Shown piece after piece: positions 8,015 through 16,128 of a stretch of DNA of 51,290 bases. The notes under the pieces are model-generated. The model ran no database searches, was not told where the DNA came from, and saw only the letters and a program-made list of their open reading frames with translations. This DNA comes from Rhodospirillaceae bacterium (GTDB lineage Bacteria > Pseudomonadota > Alphaproteobacteria > UBA8366 > GCA-2717185): positions 1 to 51,290 of the forward strand of contig PBDC01000039.1 in NCBI GenBank assembly GCA_002717185.1. The letters run 5' to 3'. Position 1 is the stretch's first letter; each line of letters starts with the position of its first letter. The position numbers and the translations under genes are program-made.

Positions 8015-8959
8015 CTAAGGGGCAGCCCACGCTGCCAACGGCGCGCCACCCAAAGACGTCGACTGAATATCATCGACGCCTACCGGTATATCGCCCAACA
8101 GTGTAATGCGATAGAGCTGCCGATCGAAACCAGCCCGAAGCACATCGTTTGGCGCCAGATGACATGTCGCGCGATTATCCCAAATCGCAAGGTCACCTGG
8201 CCGCCAACGGAAACGTACCGTGTAATCCTCGCGAACCGAATGCTCCCAAAGAAATTTCAGTAATTGTTCACTTTCTCGCGGTGCGAGCCCCACAATAGAT
8301 TTTAGGAATTGCGGACAGACATAGAGGGCTCGTTCGTTCGTTTCTGGATGCACACGGACTAACGGGTGTTCGCTGATTTGTTCAGTGATTTGCCGGACCA
8401 AGTCCGGATCCACTGACACCGCATCCACTTTTGGTGGTGTAAACCGGTGAATGCCGCGCAACGTATCGACGAAGTCGCGCATCACATCCGACAGCCCGTT
8501 ATATGCGGCCACTAAATTGGTCCAACGGGTGTCACCGCCATAGGGAGGAACTGACACTGCGCGCAGCAGTGATATCGCTGGCGGATTAATCGCCGTCGTG
8601 ACATCCGCATGCCAGCCAGTCCAAATACGACCGGCTCTCTCGCCGGTGCCAACTCTGTTCGCCGTGCGCCGCATACTGACGGAATAGATTTCCGGATAGC
8701 CTTCGACATGCCCGAAGGCGAAATGTCCAATGGTCGGCTCACCTAATCTGCGTGCGAAGGCCAGATGCTGGTCATGATTGAGTGGCTGGTCACGCAAGAA
8801 AACGACTTTCCAGCGCAACAACGCATCACGGATAGCCCTTACGGTTTCGCTGCCTAGCGGCTGTGCCAGACCAACGCCATAGATCTCTGCCCCAATATGG
8901 CCGGTTAGCGGCGCGATCTCTAATGCCGCCGACGCTCTGTATGCGCTGGTTTCAACCAA
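8015..8959 (-). CDS. TauD/TfdA-type Fe(II)/2-oxoglutarate dioxygenase, copy 2
   Basis: Middle member of the tandem triplet, 314 residues. The Fe ligands are conserved: H117 and D119 in GWHADVT and H267 in CHLAPND, with the Arg-Gln-Leu-Tyr-Arg 2-oxoglutarate motif. It is more diverged than the flanking copies around residues 100–112 and 175–195, regions that in TauD enzymes line the substrate pocket, so a different substrate is plausible. The only suitable start is TTG at 8959, with AGG five nt upstream, seven bases after the stop of copy 3; translation is probably coupled. Confident in family, not in substrate. Confidence 0.88.
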   Translation of the reverse strand: MVETSAYRASAALEIAPLTGHIGAEIYGVGLAQPLGSETVRAIRDALLRWKVVFLRDQPLNHDQHLAFARRLGEPTIGHFAFGHVEGYPEIYSVSMRRTANRVGTGERAGRIWTGWHADVTTAINPPAISLLRAVSVPPYGGDTRWTNLVAAYNGLSDVMRDFVDTLRGIHRFTPPKVDAVSVDPDLVRQITEQISEHPLVRVHPETNERALYVCPQFLKSIVGLAPRESEQLLKFLWEHSVREDYTVRFRWRPGDLAIWDNRATCHLAPNDVLRAGFDRQLYRITLLGDIPVGVDDIQSTSLGGAPLAAWAAP

Positions 8960-8965
8960 GACGGC

Positions 8966-9883
8966 CTATTCTGCCGCCCAGGCTGTAATCGGATCACCTT
9001 CGATCGCCTTTGACGGTTGTCCGTTGACCCCAACCGGCACGTCACCCACCAGTGTGATGCGATAAAGCTGGCGGTCACCCTCGGCTTCGAAAATGTCGGT
9101 CGGGGCGTGATGGCAGACCGCGCGGTTGTCCCAGATCGCGACATCTCCATTCTGCCAACGGAACCTAACCGTGAACTCCTGGCGGACAGCATGCTCCCAC
9201 AGCAGCTCCAGAAAATATTGGCTCTCCCGCGGTGCCATGCCGGTAACCGACTTCAGGTACGTCGGGCTGACATAAAGCACGCGTTCGCCAGTTTCCGGAT
9301 GGATCCGAACCAGTGGATGCTCGCTTATCAGCTTGCGGCGCTGACGGTAGTCCTCATACGCCTTAGTACCCGGCTCCAGATCAGGCGAAGCGGTATAGTG
9401 TAGACCCCTCAACGTATCCACAAATGCACGCAAGGTATCCGACAGACCCTGATAAGCTGCAACCAAATTGGTCCATTGCGTATCACCACCGTAAGGAGGC
9501 AGGGTTACGCCGCGCAGAATTGAAATCGCTGGCGGGGTGATCGCCGAAGTGATATCGGCGTGCCAACCCGTCCATGGCGCTACCATAGTCGGTGCCCCAA
9601 ACCGGTTCGCCGCACGTTTTTTAGCAACTGAATAAATCTCCGGATAGCCATCGATATGACCGAATACCGCGTGGCCGACCGTGGGCTTACCAAGCTGCCT
9701 CGCGAAGGCGAGATGACTGTCGTGATCAATATCCTGGTCGTGAAAAAAGATTACCTTCCATTTCAGCAGCGCAGCGCGGATTTCTTTGACGATTTCCGGC
9801 GCCAACGGCTGGGACAAATCGACACCGTTAATCTCTGCGCCGATATGAATCGTAAGTGGGCTCACGCCGATTTTCGACGCCAT
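8966..9883 (-). CDS. TauD/TfdA-type Fe(II)/2-oxoglutarate dioxygenase, copy 3
   Basis: First-transcribed member of the triplet. The ATG at 9883 has an excellent AGGAGG site seven bases away; an in-frame extension to 9985 is rejected. 305 residues. Fe ligands H108 and D110 (GWHADIT) and H258 (CHHAPTD), plus RQLYRITLVGDVP at the 2-oxoglutarate site. The region 164–186 (PDLEPGTKAYEDYRQRR) differs in length and sequence from the other two copies. About 110 bp separate it from the UbiD-family gene upstream on the same strand, so the CobA-like, UbiD, TauD x3 genes may be one transcript. Confidence 0.9.
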   Translation of the reverse strand: MASKIGVSPLTIHIGAEINGVDLSQPLAPEIVKEIRAALLKWKVIFFHDQDIDHDSHLAFARQLGKPTVGHAVFGHIDGYPEIYSVAKKRAANRFGAPTMVAPWTGWHADITSAITPPAISILRGVTLPPYGGDTQWTNLVAAYQGLSDTLRAFVDTLRGLHYTASPDLEPGTKAYEDYRQRRKLISEHPLVRIHPETGERVLYVSPTYLKSVTGMAPRESQYFLELLWEHAVRQEFTVRFRWQNGDVAIWDNRAVCHHAPTDIFEAEGDRQLYRITLVGDVPVGVNGQPSKAIEGDPITAWAAE

Positions 9884-9994
9884 TCGTTTACCTCCTAATT
9901 CAGCCGGGTGTCCCAAACTGGCAAAAATCGATGCTAGAGGCTCTTCTGCTGTTTCACAATTGTAGCGGTCATAAAATAGCAGCAACGCACCGTT

Positions 9995-11368
9995 TTAACC
10001 CTCGATCCAATTATCTAGTGCCTCGTCATCTTCGCCAGGAACATGCACAACCGTGAAGGTGAATGGATCGGCATCGAGCGGCTTTGTCGCGTCCAACCCC
10101 ATTTTGTCAACCCGCCCATCCGTCGCAGAGGGATCAAGCCGCGAGCCCTGCGCGCCCGCGACCACCATCAGGTCATCGGCCGCCTGGAAGCGTGTTGCCA
10201 CAGCCCATTCAACCGACACCGGATCCAGGATATCGACATCCTCGTCGACAACTATGACCTGCTTGATGTCGGCATGCCCGGCGAACGCGCCCATCATAAT
10301 ATTCTTAGGCTCCCCATCCCAGCGTTTGGCAATCTTGACAACAAGGTGGTAGCGACAAACGCCGCCGCGCGATAGGTGGACGTCTTTGACGCTCGGGAAA
10401 GTCCTCTGCAGATGGGCAATCAGCGAAGCCTCACGGGGTATGCCACCTAGCAGCAAATGCTCCATCGCGGCCGGCACGATAGTATGGAACAAGGCGTCTT
10501 CACGCCGCGTTATCGCATCAATCTCGATGACCTGCCGCTTCCCGGCCGGTCCGTAATATTGGGGGAACTCGCCGAACGGTCCCTCTTCCTCGCGCACTTC
10601 CGGCAACAGGCGACCCTCGATGACGATCTCCGCCTCCGCTGGGACCCGCACATCGTTGGTTTTGCATTTTACGACCGGTAATGGCATACCATGGAGAGCA
10701 CCAGCGACTTCAAGTTCATCTCGATCAATTGGCAGGATTGCCTGCGAAGCAAGCAAGGTCAGCGGATCCACACCAATGGCGATCGCCACCGACAATGGTT
10801 CGCCCGCTTCTTCTGCGGCATCGTAAAAACGGTGCAAGTCGCGCGGCAGGATGAGAATACCAAGCCGATCCGGTCCACTGATTTGAATCCGGTTGATCGA
10901 GACGTTCTGAATACCAGTCCTGGGATTTGCTGCGATTACTAGACCCGCCGTAATGTAGGCACCGGCATCGTGTTCGTTATGAACCGGGATTGGCAGTTCT
11001 TCTGTAATATCGAGGTCGCCGTCAACGACAATCTGCTGCACAGGTGCGGTATCCGATGGGACTTCCGACCATGGGACGGGGTGCAATACAGCGTCGCGAT
11101 AGCGATCCAGCATGTCGGTTTCATCCACACCCATTGCCTCTGCAATCCAGGGTCGGGCGGCGACCAGACCGGAAATGACTGACAGAGCATGCCCGCCTGG
11201 CGTTGGAAATAAGGTCGCCTTTTCGCCGTCAAGGCGTTTGGCGATCGCAGCGAGGGTGAACTCTAGCGGAATGTCCGGTTTGGTCCGCGCTAAACGGCCG
11301 GTTTCCTCCAGCCGGTCTAACCAAGAACGCAACGTCGCGAAGGGGGCATTCGGTCGCGCAAGGGTCAT
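9995..11368 (-). CDS. UbiD-family decarboxylase (prenylated-FMN dependent)
   Basis: UbiD-type reversible decarboxylase acting on aromatic, heteroaromatic or alpha,beta-unsaturated acids with prenylated FMN made by UbiX. 457 residues. The catalytic E-R-E set is recognisable: R160 in SINRIQI, and E262 and E267 in the EGPFGEFP loop, with the five-residue spacing known from fungal Fdc1. Metal- and prFMN-binding residues around NVSINR also fit. The gene starts with ATG at 11368, overlapping by four bases the stop of a uroporphyrinogen methyltransferase gene. No UbiX (flavin prenyltransferase) is in the window and must be supplied elsewhere. Context with dioxygenases suggests catabolism rather than ubiquinone synthesis, but this is inference. 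Confidence 0.9.
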   Translation of the reverse strand: MTLARPNAPFATLRSWLDRLEETGRLARTKPDIPLEFTLAAIAKRLDGEKATLFPTPGGHALSVISGLVAARPWIAEAMGVDETDMLDRYRDAVLHPVPWSEVPSDTAPVQQIVVDGDLDITEELPIPVHNEHDAGAYITAGLVIAANPRTGIQNVSINRIQISGPDRLGILILPRDLHRFYDAAEEAGEPLSVAIAIGVDPLTLLASQAILPIDRDELEVAGALHGMPLPVVKCKTNDVRVPAEAEIVIEGRLLPEVREEEGPFGEFPQYYGPAGKRQVIEIDAITRREDALFHTIVPAAMEHLLLGGIPREASLIAHLQRTFPSVKDVHLSRGGVCRYHLVVKIAKRWDGEPKNIMMGAFAGHADIKQVIVVDEDVDILDPVSVEWAVATRFQAADDLMVVAGAQGSRLDPSATDGRVDKMGLDATKPLDADPFTFTVVHVPGEDDEALDNWIEG

Positions 11369-12150
11369 AACTGATCCGCCTTTTTCGTCTCACCGTCATA
11401 AGCATCCCGCCAGCATAGAGTATCGGCGAAAGCAGCAACGGCCCCGATTACAAATAGTGTTGGTGCCGACAGGCCGCCTTTCTCGATTGCTCCTGGTAGG
11501 TCCGCCAATGTCGCAGTAATCACCCTCTGCGAGGGCAACGTCCCATTTTGTATGGCGGCAGCCGGCGTGGTTTTCGGCAAGCCTGCCTCAACTAAACTAT
11601 TGCAAATCCTATCGATCTTCATAAGACCCATGTAGATAACCAGGGTCGTGTCCGGGTCAGCAAGATGATCCCAATCCAAATCCAGTTCACCGTTATCCGC
11701 CATATGACCGGTAACAAAGTGCACGCCCTTAGAGAGCCCGCGATGGGTGAGTGGAATGCCAGCATAGGCGGCACATCCCATCGACGCGGTTATCCCCGGC
11801 ACAATCTCGAATGGGATCCTATGCCGCGCCAAATGGAGCGCCTCCTCACTGCCGCGCCCGAAGATGAAAGGGTCTCCCCCTTTGAGCCGAACCACGCGAC
11901 GGCCACTGCGCGCTTGGGTTACCAGAACCTCATTAATGGTTTCCTGTGGCATGACGTGTTTGCGGGACGCCTTACCGGCAAAAATCCGCTCCGCCGCCGC
12001 CGGCACCAAGGAGAGGACGGCATCAGAGACCAATCGGTCGTATACGACAATTTCCGCCTCCTGGAGAAGGCGCCAGGCCCGCACCGTCAGCAAGTCCGGA
12101 TCGCCCGGCCCCGCCCCGACGAGAAAGACCCGTGGTTCGTTGTCGCTCAT
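11365..12150 (-). CDS. cobA: Uroporphyrinogen-III C-methyltransferase (SUMT)
   Basis: Adds two methyl groups from S-adenosylmethionine to uroporphyrinogen III, giving precorrin-2 for siroheme or cobalamin. Hallmarks: VGAGPGDPDLLT at the N-terminus, VRLKGGDPFIFGRG in the middle, VPGITAS next to it, and THRGLSKGVHFVTGH. 261 residues is the single-domain CobA length, without a CysG-type N-terminal dehydrogenase domain. The ATG is at 12150. It overlaps the UbiD gene by four bases (ATGA), which is an unexpected partner: SUMT genes normally sit with sulfite/nitrite reductase or cobalamin genes. The coupling may be chance or may mark a pathway needing siroheme or B12. Confidence 0.92.
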   Translation of the reverse strand: MSDNEPRVFLVGAGPGDPDLLTVRAWRLLQEAEIVVYDRLVSDAVLSLVPAAAERIFAGKASRKHVMPQETINEVLVTQARSGRRVVRLKGGDPFIFGRGSEEALHLARHRIPFEIVPGITASMGCAAYAGIPLTHRGLSKGVHFVTGHMADNGELDLDWDHLADPDTTLVIYMGLMKIDRICNSLVEAGLPKTTPAAAIQNGTLPSQRVITATLADLPGAIEKGGLSAPTLFVIGAVAAFADTLCWRDAYDGETKKADQL

Positions 12151-12294
12151 TCTATGAAGCTTCCCTCGAAAAGCGCGGTGATACTACACGGAGCCAAGCA
12201 CCAGCCCAACCAATTGTCGCATAGCCAACTACAAAGTCATCGCCTACCTTGCCACTTGGTTGAGATATTTTTTTGAATGTAAAAGGAGACTGTC

Positions 12295-13071
12295 ATGCCT
12301 TACCAACCCTTTGACCTGACCGGGAAGGTCGCACTGATCACCGGCGGCAATGGCGGTATCGGGCTCGGAATGGCAGATGCTATCGCCCAAGCCGGTGGCG
12401 CTGTTTGCATATGGGGCACTAACCCCGAAAAAAACGCGGCCGCGCTGGCGCAGATCAAGGCGCATGGCGTCGAGGCTGCGGCAATCGTCTGCGATGTCTC
12501 TCAGGAAGATGAAGTCGAACGATGCTTCGAGGAGACCCTGGAGCGCTTTGGCCGGGTCGATGGCTGTTTTGCGAATGCCGGGGTCAGCGGCCGCGGCGCG
12601 CTAACGCCCTTTGTCGAAATGACCAAGGAGTCCTGGGACCGTATCATGGGCGTCAATTTGGATGGCGTCTTTTACACCTATCGGGCCGCCTCCCGCCACA
12701 TGATCGAACGCGGCGACGGCGGCCGTCTGGTCGTCACCGCCAGCCTCGCCGCCCTTTCGGGCGCTGCTCGCAATCAGCATTACGCCGCGACTAAAGGGGC
12801 GGTAGTCTCGATGACATACGCGCTGTCGGTGGAGATGGCTCGCTACGGCATCACAGCAAACGCGATTTTGCCCGGCTGGATCGAGACCGCGATGACAGAA
12901 AGCGCCTTCAACTGGGAAAAATTCGCCAACAACGTAATGCCTCGCATCCCAATGCGGCGCTGGGGGGAGGGATCGGACTTCGGCGGTCTTGCGATCTATC
13001 TCATGTCCAATGCCAGCGCCTACCACACAGGTGATACGCTCCTGATCGACGGTGGTTATCAGAAGTTCTGA
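12295..13071 (+). CDS. Short-chain dehydrogenase/reductase (SDR)
   Basis: Classical NAD(P)-dependent SDR of 258 residues. The cofactor motif TGGNGGIG lies near the N-terminus, then the ANAGVSG segment, catalytic Ser in VTASLAAL, and YAATK as the Tyr-x3-Lys motif. The C-terminus ends with LIDGGYQKF. Good Shine–Dalgarno AAAGGAG before the ATG. It is divergent from the SUMT/UbiD/TauD unit and its 3' end overlaps the convergent GIY-YIG gene by 13 bases. Substrate unknown; a secondary alcohol or 3-oxoacyl substrate is likely from family habit. Confidence 0.92.
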   Translation: MPYQPFDLTGKVALITGGNGGIGLGMADAIAQAGGAVCIWGTNPEKNAAALAQIKAHGVEAAAIVCDVSQEDEVERCFEETLERFGRVDGCFANAGVSGRGALTPFVEMTKESWDRIMGVNLDGVFYTYRAASRHMIERGDGGRLVVTASLAALSGAARNQHYAATKGAVVSMTYALSVEMARYGITANAILPGWIETAMTESAFNWEKFANNVMPRIPMRRWGEGSDFGGLAIYLMSNASAYHTGDTLLIDGGYQKF

Positions 13072-13304
13072 CCGGACACTTGTTTGCGGAACCGTCGATC
13101 GCGCTTGAGACGCCACTCGCGGCTCATTGCCTCACCTCGGTTCTTGAACCGTTCGGCGTAGAGCAAGCGCCAATCGCGGCCGCGGGTGGACCGTGCACCC
13201 TTGCCCGCATTGTGCGCTGCCAACCTTTTGTCCAGATCCGTTGTCCAGCCTACATAGGTGCGCTGCCCATCAGTACTGCCGAGAATGTATACGTAGCAGG
13301 CCAC
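13059..13304 (-). CDS. GIY-YIG nuclease-fold protein (UPF0213/YhbQ type)
   Basis: Small 81-residue single-domain GIY-YIG protein: YVYILGSTDG at the start, then TYVGWTTDLDKRLAAHN (the second half-motif with Gly and Arg), and a basic end RDRRFRKQ. The family is widespread; members have DNA-nicking potential, but their role in bacteria is poorly defined. The start is GTG at 13304, sharing one base with the stop codon of the upstream ArfB-like gene, so the two are coupled. The C-terminus overlaps the end of the convergent SDR gene. Confidence 0.88.
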   Translation of the reverse strand: MACYVYILGSTDGQRTYVGWTTDLDKRLAAHNAGKGARSTRGRDWRLLYAERFKNRGEAMSREWRLKRDRRFRKQVSGQNF

Positions 13305-13729
13305 TATTCGTCCGCGATCCCACGCTTGCCCCGCATCTTTTTGACCCCACCACGCCGTTTTTTAGCATCGAGACGGCGCTGTTTCGCCGCCTTACCCGGC
13401 CTTGTTTTACGACGGCTCTTCGGTGAAATTGAAGCCTGACGAATCAAATTTTTCAGCCGTTCGCGCGCATCCTTGCGATTGCGTTCCTGGCTTCGAAAGC
13501 GATTGGCCGTGATTATCAACACACCCTCGCGCGTTATACGCCGTCCTGCCAACAATTTGAGCCTCAAATAGACTGGTTTAGGAAGGGCCGACGAATTTGC
13601 AGCGTCGAAGCGCAATTGCACTGCGGTCTCGACCTTATTTACATTTTGCCCACCCGGTCCCGGTGCACGAATAAAGCGCTCGACGAGTTCTTCTTCCGAC
13701 AGAGATATGATCGCTGAGATGTGCAGCAT
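13304..13729 (-). CDS. arfB: Alternative ribosome-rescue factor ArfB (class-I release factor-like)
   Basis: Peptidyl-tRNA hydrolase that frees stalled ribosomes. The catalytic GGQ is at about residues 26–28 within RAPGPGGQNVNKVETAVQLRF, the RF-1 domain signature. The C-terminal tail is strongly basic (SRRKTRPGKAAKQRRLDAKK), as needed to enter the empty mRNA channel. 141 residues matches ArfB/YaeJ. It has no stop-codon-recognition domain, which separates it from RF1/RF2. ATG at 13729. Confidence 0.93.
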   Translation of the reverse strand: MLHISAIISLSEEELVERFIRAPGPGGQNVNKVETAVQLRFDAANSSALPKPVYLRLKLLAGRRITREGVLIITANRFRSQERNRKDARERLKNLIRQASISPKSRRKTRPGKAAKQRRLDAKKRRGGVKKMRGKRGIADE

Positions 13730-14453
13730 ATGACTTCAATCTATCTCTAATTAGTTTCTATCATTTAGCTTGGACGTAGGTTTTAGGGTTAAAGGGGAAG
13801 CATCAAGAGATTGCGACCATATTATCATTTTCTGGCAGCGAAGCGTGGCCTCCACGGGCATCTGAACTGGTTGCGGCCCGCTAACGTCGCTCAATTCCAA
13901 CAGCATTTAAGGCTAACAAAAAAAGCTCTTTAACCTAGCATCCATCGGTTCAGCACAAAATTTTGTGAAATTTTTTTCGCGCCAATTTAAAGCAAAATGG
14001 AACTTGCCTTTTTAACGACAAGGCCAAGCTTACCGGCTGGAACAGCGAAGACTATAACAATCCGCCCGCGGCCAAACTCAAATATCCGAAAATCGTCAAA
14101 GGCGCTTTTAGACACCTCAAGCCAGTTGGCATGTTCAAGGAACACTGGGTGCTTTTCTCTCTTGAAATCAAAACGGGTAAGTTTCTTGGCGGCTGCCCTG
14201 GGCCAAAATGCGTGGATCCGCAGCTTCGATTGAAAATTTCGATTTCCTGTTGGTAATTGAGAACAATGCACTGAACTTCGCCGACTTAGCCTTTGCGAAC
14301 AACTTGACGTAAGGGGTGCATCCGTTCGGGTCGGCATCAGAGGTGCGGGTGTCAGGCAAATAATCTCTCACAGGACACGCTTTGTATCGGCCACGGCGCG
14401 TCTGCTAGGCTGCCTGCAAGGCAAAACGACCATTCCCGATAGTGGAGACAATC
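13730..14453. other. Intergenic region, possible unrecognised gene relic at about 14000–14240
   Basis: About 720 bases with no convincing intact gene. The left half is A/T-rich. On the plus strand from roughly 14000 to 14240 a codon-like stretch reads NDKAKLTGWNSEDYNNPPA and later VGMFKEHWVLFSLEI with no proper start, then a stop. It may be the remnant of a gene, but I do not recognise it, and a minus-strand reading of the same DNA also stays open. The last ~30 bases contain the ribosome-binding site for the dehydrogenase at 14454. Confidence 0.3.
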
Positions 14454-15383
14454 ATGAATGTGGGATTCATCGGCCTCGGCACCATGGGGGCCAGCATCGC
14501 GCTGAACGCGATTAAGGGCGGGCATTCGCTCACCGTACATGACATCAACAAGGACGCAGCGTCCGAGCATCTGAAGCTCGGTGCGGTTTGGGCCGACACG
14601 CCCAAGGCAGTCGCTGAAGCGAGCGAAGTCGTCTTTACTTCGCTGCCAGGACCACCCGAAGTTGAGGCGGTTGTTTTGGGAAAAAACGGACTTATTGATG
14701 GTTTCAAGCCGGGCAGCGCGTATTTCGATCTTAGCACCAACTCACCAACAGTGATCCGCGACATCCATTCCGCATTGGCCAAAAAGGACGTGCAGGTGCT
14801 CGATGCGCCGGTCAGCGGCGGCCCAGATGGCGCCCGAGACGGCCGGATGGCGATCTGGATAGGCGGTGATGAGGAGACTTATAATGAATATTTACCCGTG
14901 CTGAACAGCATGGGCGACGCTCCCTATTACGTCGGTCCAATCGGTGCTGGCGCGGTTGCAAAACTGGTCCACAATTGTAGCGGTTACATACTGCAGACAG
15001 CACTGGCCGAAACCTTCACGATGGGTGTGAAGGCCGGCGTAAATCCGGAAGGACTGTGGCAGGCGTTGCGCAAGGGTGCTCTGGGCCGACGGCGGGTTTT
15101 CGATACGTTAAGCCGTCAGTTCCTGCCGGGCCGCTTTGACCCACCCGACTTTGCACTCAAGCTGGCTCGCAAAGACGTGGCGCTGGCCTGCGAAGTTGGC
15201 CGCGAGTTCGACGTGCCAATGCGACTAGCGCACCTCACCTTAATGGAAATGACCGAAGCGCTAAACCGCGGCTGGGAGGGCCGTGATTCCCGAGTTGCCA
15301 TGACCTTGCAGACAGAGCGGGCCGGTGTGGATGTGCGTGTCTCCGATAATCGGATTGCCGAAATCCTCGCGGAGGACACATGA
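14454..15383 (+). CDS. NAD(P)-dependent 3-hydroxyisobutyrate dehydrogenase-family oxidoreductase
   Basis: Beta-hydroxyacid dehydrogenase family. The Rossmann motif GFIGLGTMGASIA opens the protein, followed by FTSLPGPPEVE, the substrate-binding DAPVSGGPDGA and the catalytic-Lys segment GAVAKLVHN. 309 residues. The ATG at 14454 is chosen because GGAG (14444–14447) sits just before it; a GTG at 14442 overlaps that site. The stop overlaps the start of the next SDR by four bases (ATGA), and the SDR is two bases from a luciferase-like oxidoreductase, giving a tight three-gene unit. Substrate unknown: 3-hydroxyisobutyrate, tartronate semialdehyde and related acids are family options. Confidence 0.9.
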   Translation: MNVGFIGLGTMGASIALNAIKGGHSLTVHDINKDAASEHLKLGAVWADTPKAVAEASEVVFTSLPGPPEVEAVVLGKNGLIDGFKPGSAYFDLSTNSPTVIRDIHSALAKKDVQVLDAPVSGGPDGARDGRMAIWIGGDEETYNEYLPVLNSMGDAPYYVGPIGAGAVAKLVHNCSGYILQTALAETFTMGVKAGVNPEGLWQALRKGALGRRRVFDTLSRQFLPGRFDPPDFALKLARKDVALACEVGREFDVPMRLAHLTLMEMTEALNRGWEGRDSRVAMTLQTERAGVDVRVSDNRIAEILAEDT

Positions 15384-16126
15384 GCCTGAAGGGAAAGACA
15401 GCGCTAGTAACGGGTTCTGGCCGCAATATTGGCCGAGGCATCGCCCTTCACTTAGCCGCATCCGGGTGTAACGTCGTCTTAAATGGTAGCCAAGACAGGG
15501 AGGCCTGCGAGGACGTCGCCGAAAAGGTTCGCTCGGTTGGAGCCAAAGCCGCCATTGAAATATGCGATATCGGCGACCGCAAAGCGGTCTTAGCGATGGC
15601 CGCATCCGCGCTCGACAAATTCGGGACTGTCGACATATTGATAAACAACGCAGCCATCCGTCCCGGCGGCGACTTCCTCGAGGTATCCGAAGATGATTGG
15701 AACCGAGTTATGGACGTCAACCTCACCGCCGCCTTCCATCTCTGCCGCGCTTTTATGCCAGGCATGATCGAAAAGGGTTGGGGCCGCATCGTCAATTTCA
15801 CAGGCATGAATGCGCAAATGGGCGGGCACAGCCGTCCAGCGGTCACCGTCTCCAAACACGCCATGTGGGGCCTGACCAAGACCTTATCGCGAGACTATGG
15901 CCCGAAGGGTGTTACCACGAACATCATCTCACCCGGTACGTTTCCCGACGTCAGCGTCGACACATCGACGCCGGACTTCGAAGCGCTGCGCCAGGCGAAC
16001 CCGTCCGGCCGACTGGGAACACCTGATGACATCGCCGCAGTGGTCGACTTATTGATGACCGATGAGGGTGGCTTCATCAACGGACAGATGCTGCAGGTAA
16101 ATGGTGGCGTGGTAAATCAGTTTTAG
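15380..16126 (+). CDS. SDR-family protein lacking the catalytic Tyr
   Basis: 248 residues with a normal SDR frame: TGSGRNIGRG cofactor loop, NNAA segment, and C-terminal GQMLQVNGGVV. The active-site region is odd. Where Tyr-x3-Lys is expected the protein has VTVSK, keeping Lys but with Val in place of Tyr, and the catalytic Ser region is NFTGMN. Such a protein would be a poor classical dehydrogenase. It may use another residue, a different chemistry, or act as a non-catalytic partner. The ATG overlaps the previous stop by four bases. Family certain; activity doubtful. Confidence 0.88.
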   Translation: MSLKGKTALVTGSGRNIGRGIALHLAASGCNVVLNGSQDREACEDVAEKVRSVGAKAAIEICDIGDRKAVLAMAASALDKFGTVDILINNAAIRPGGDFLEVSEDDWNRVMDVNLTAAFHLCRAFMPGMIEKGWGRIVNFTGMNAQMGGHSRPAVTVSKHAMWGLTKTLSRDYGPKGVTTNIISPGTFPDVSVDTSTPDFEALRQANPSGRLGTPDDIAAVVDLLMTDEGGFINGQMLQVNGGVVNQF

Positions 16127-16128
16127 CG

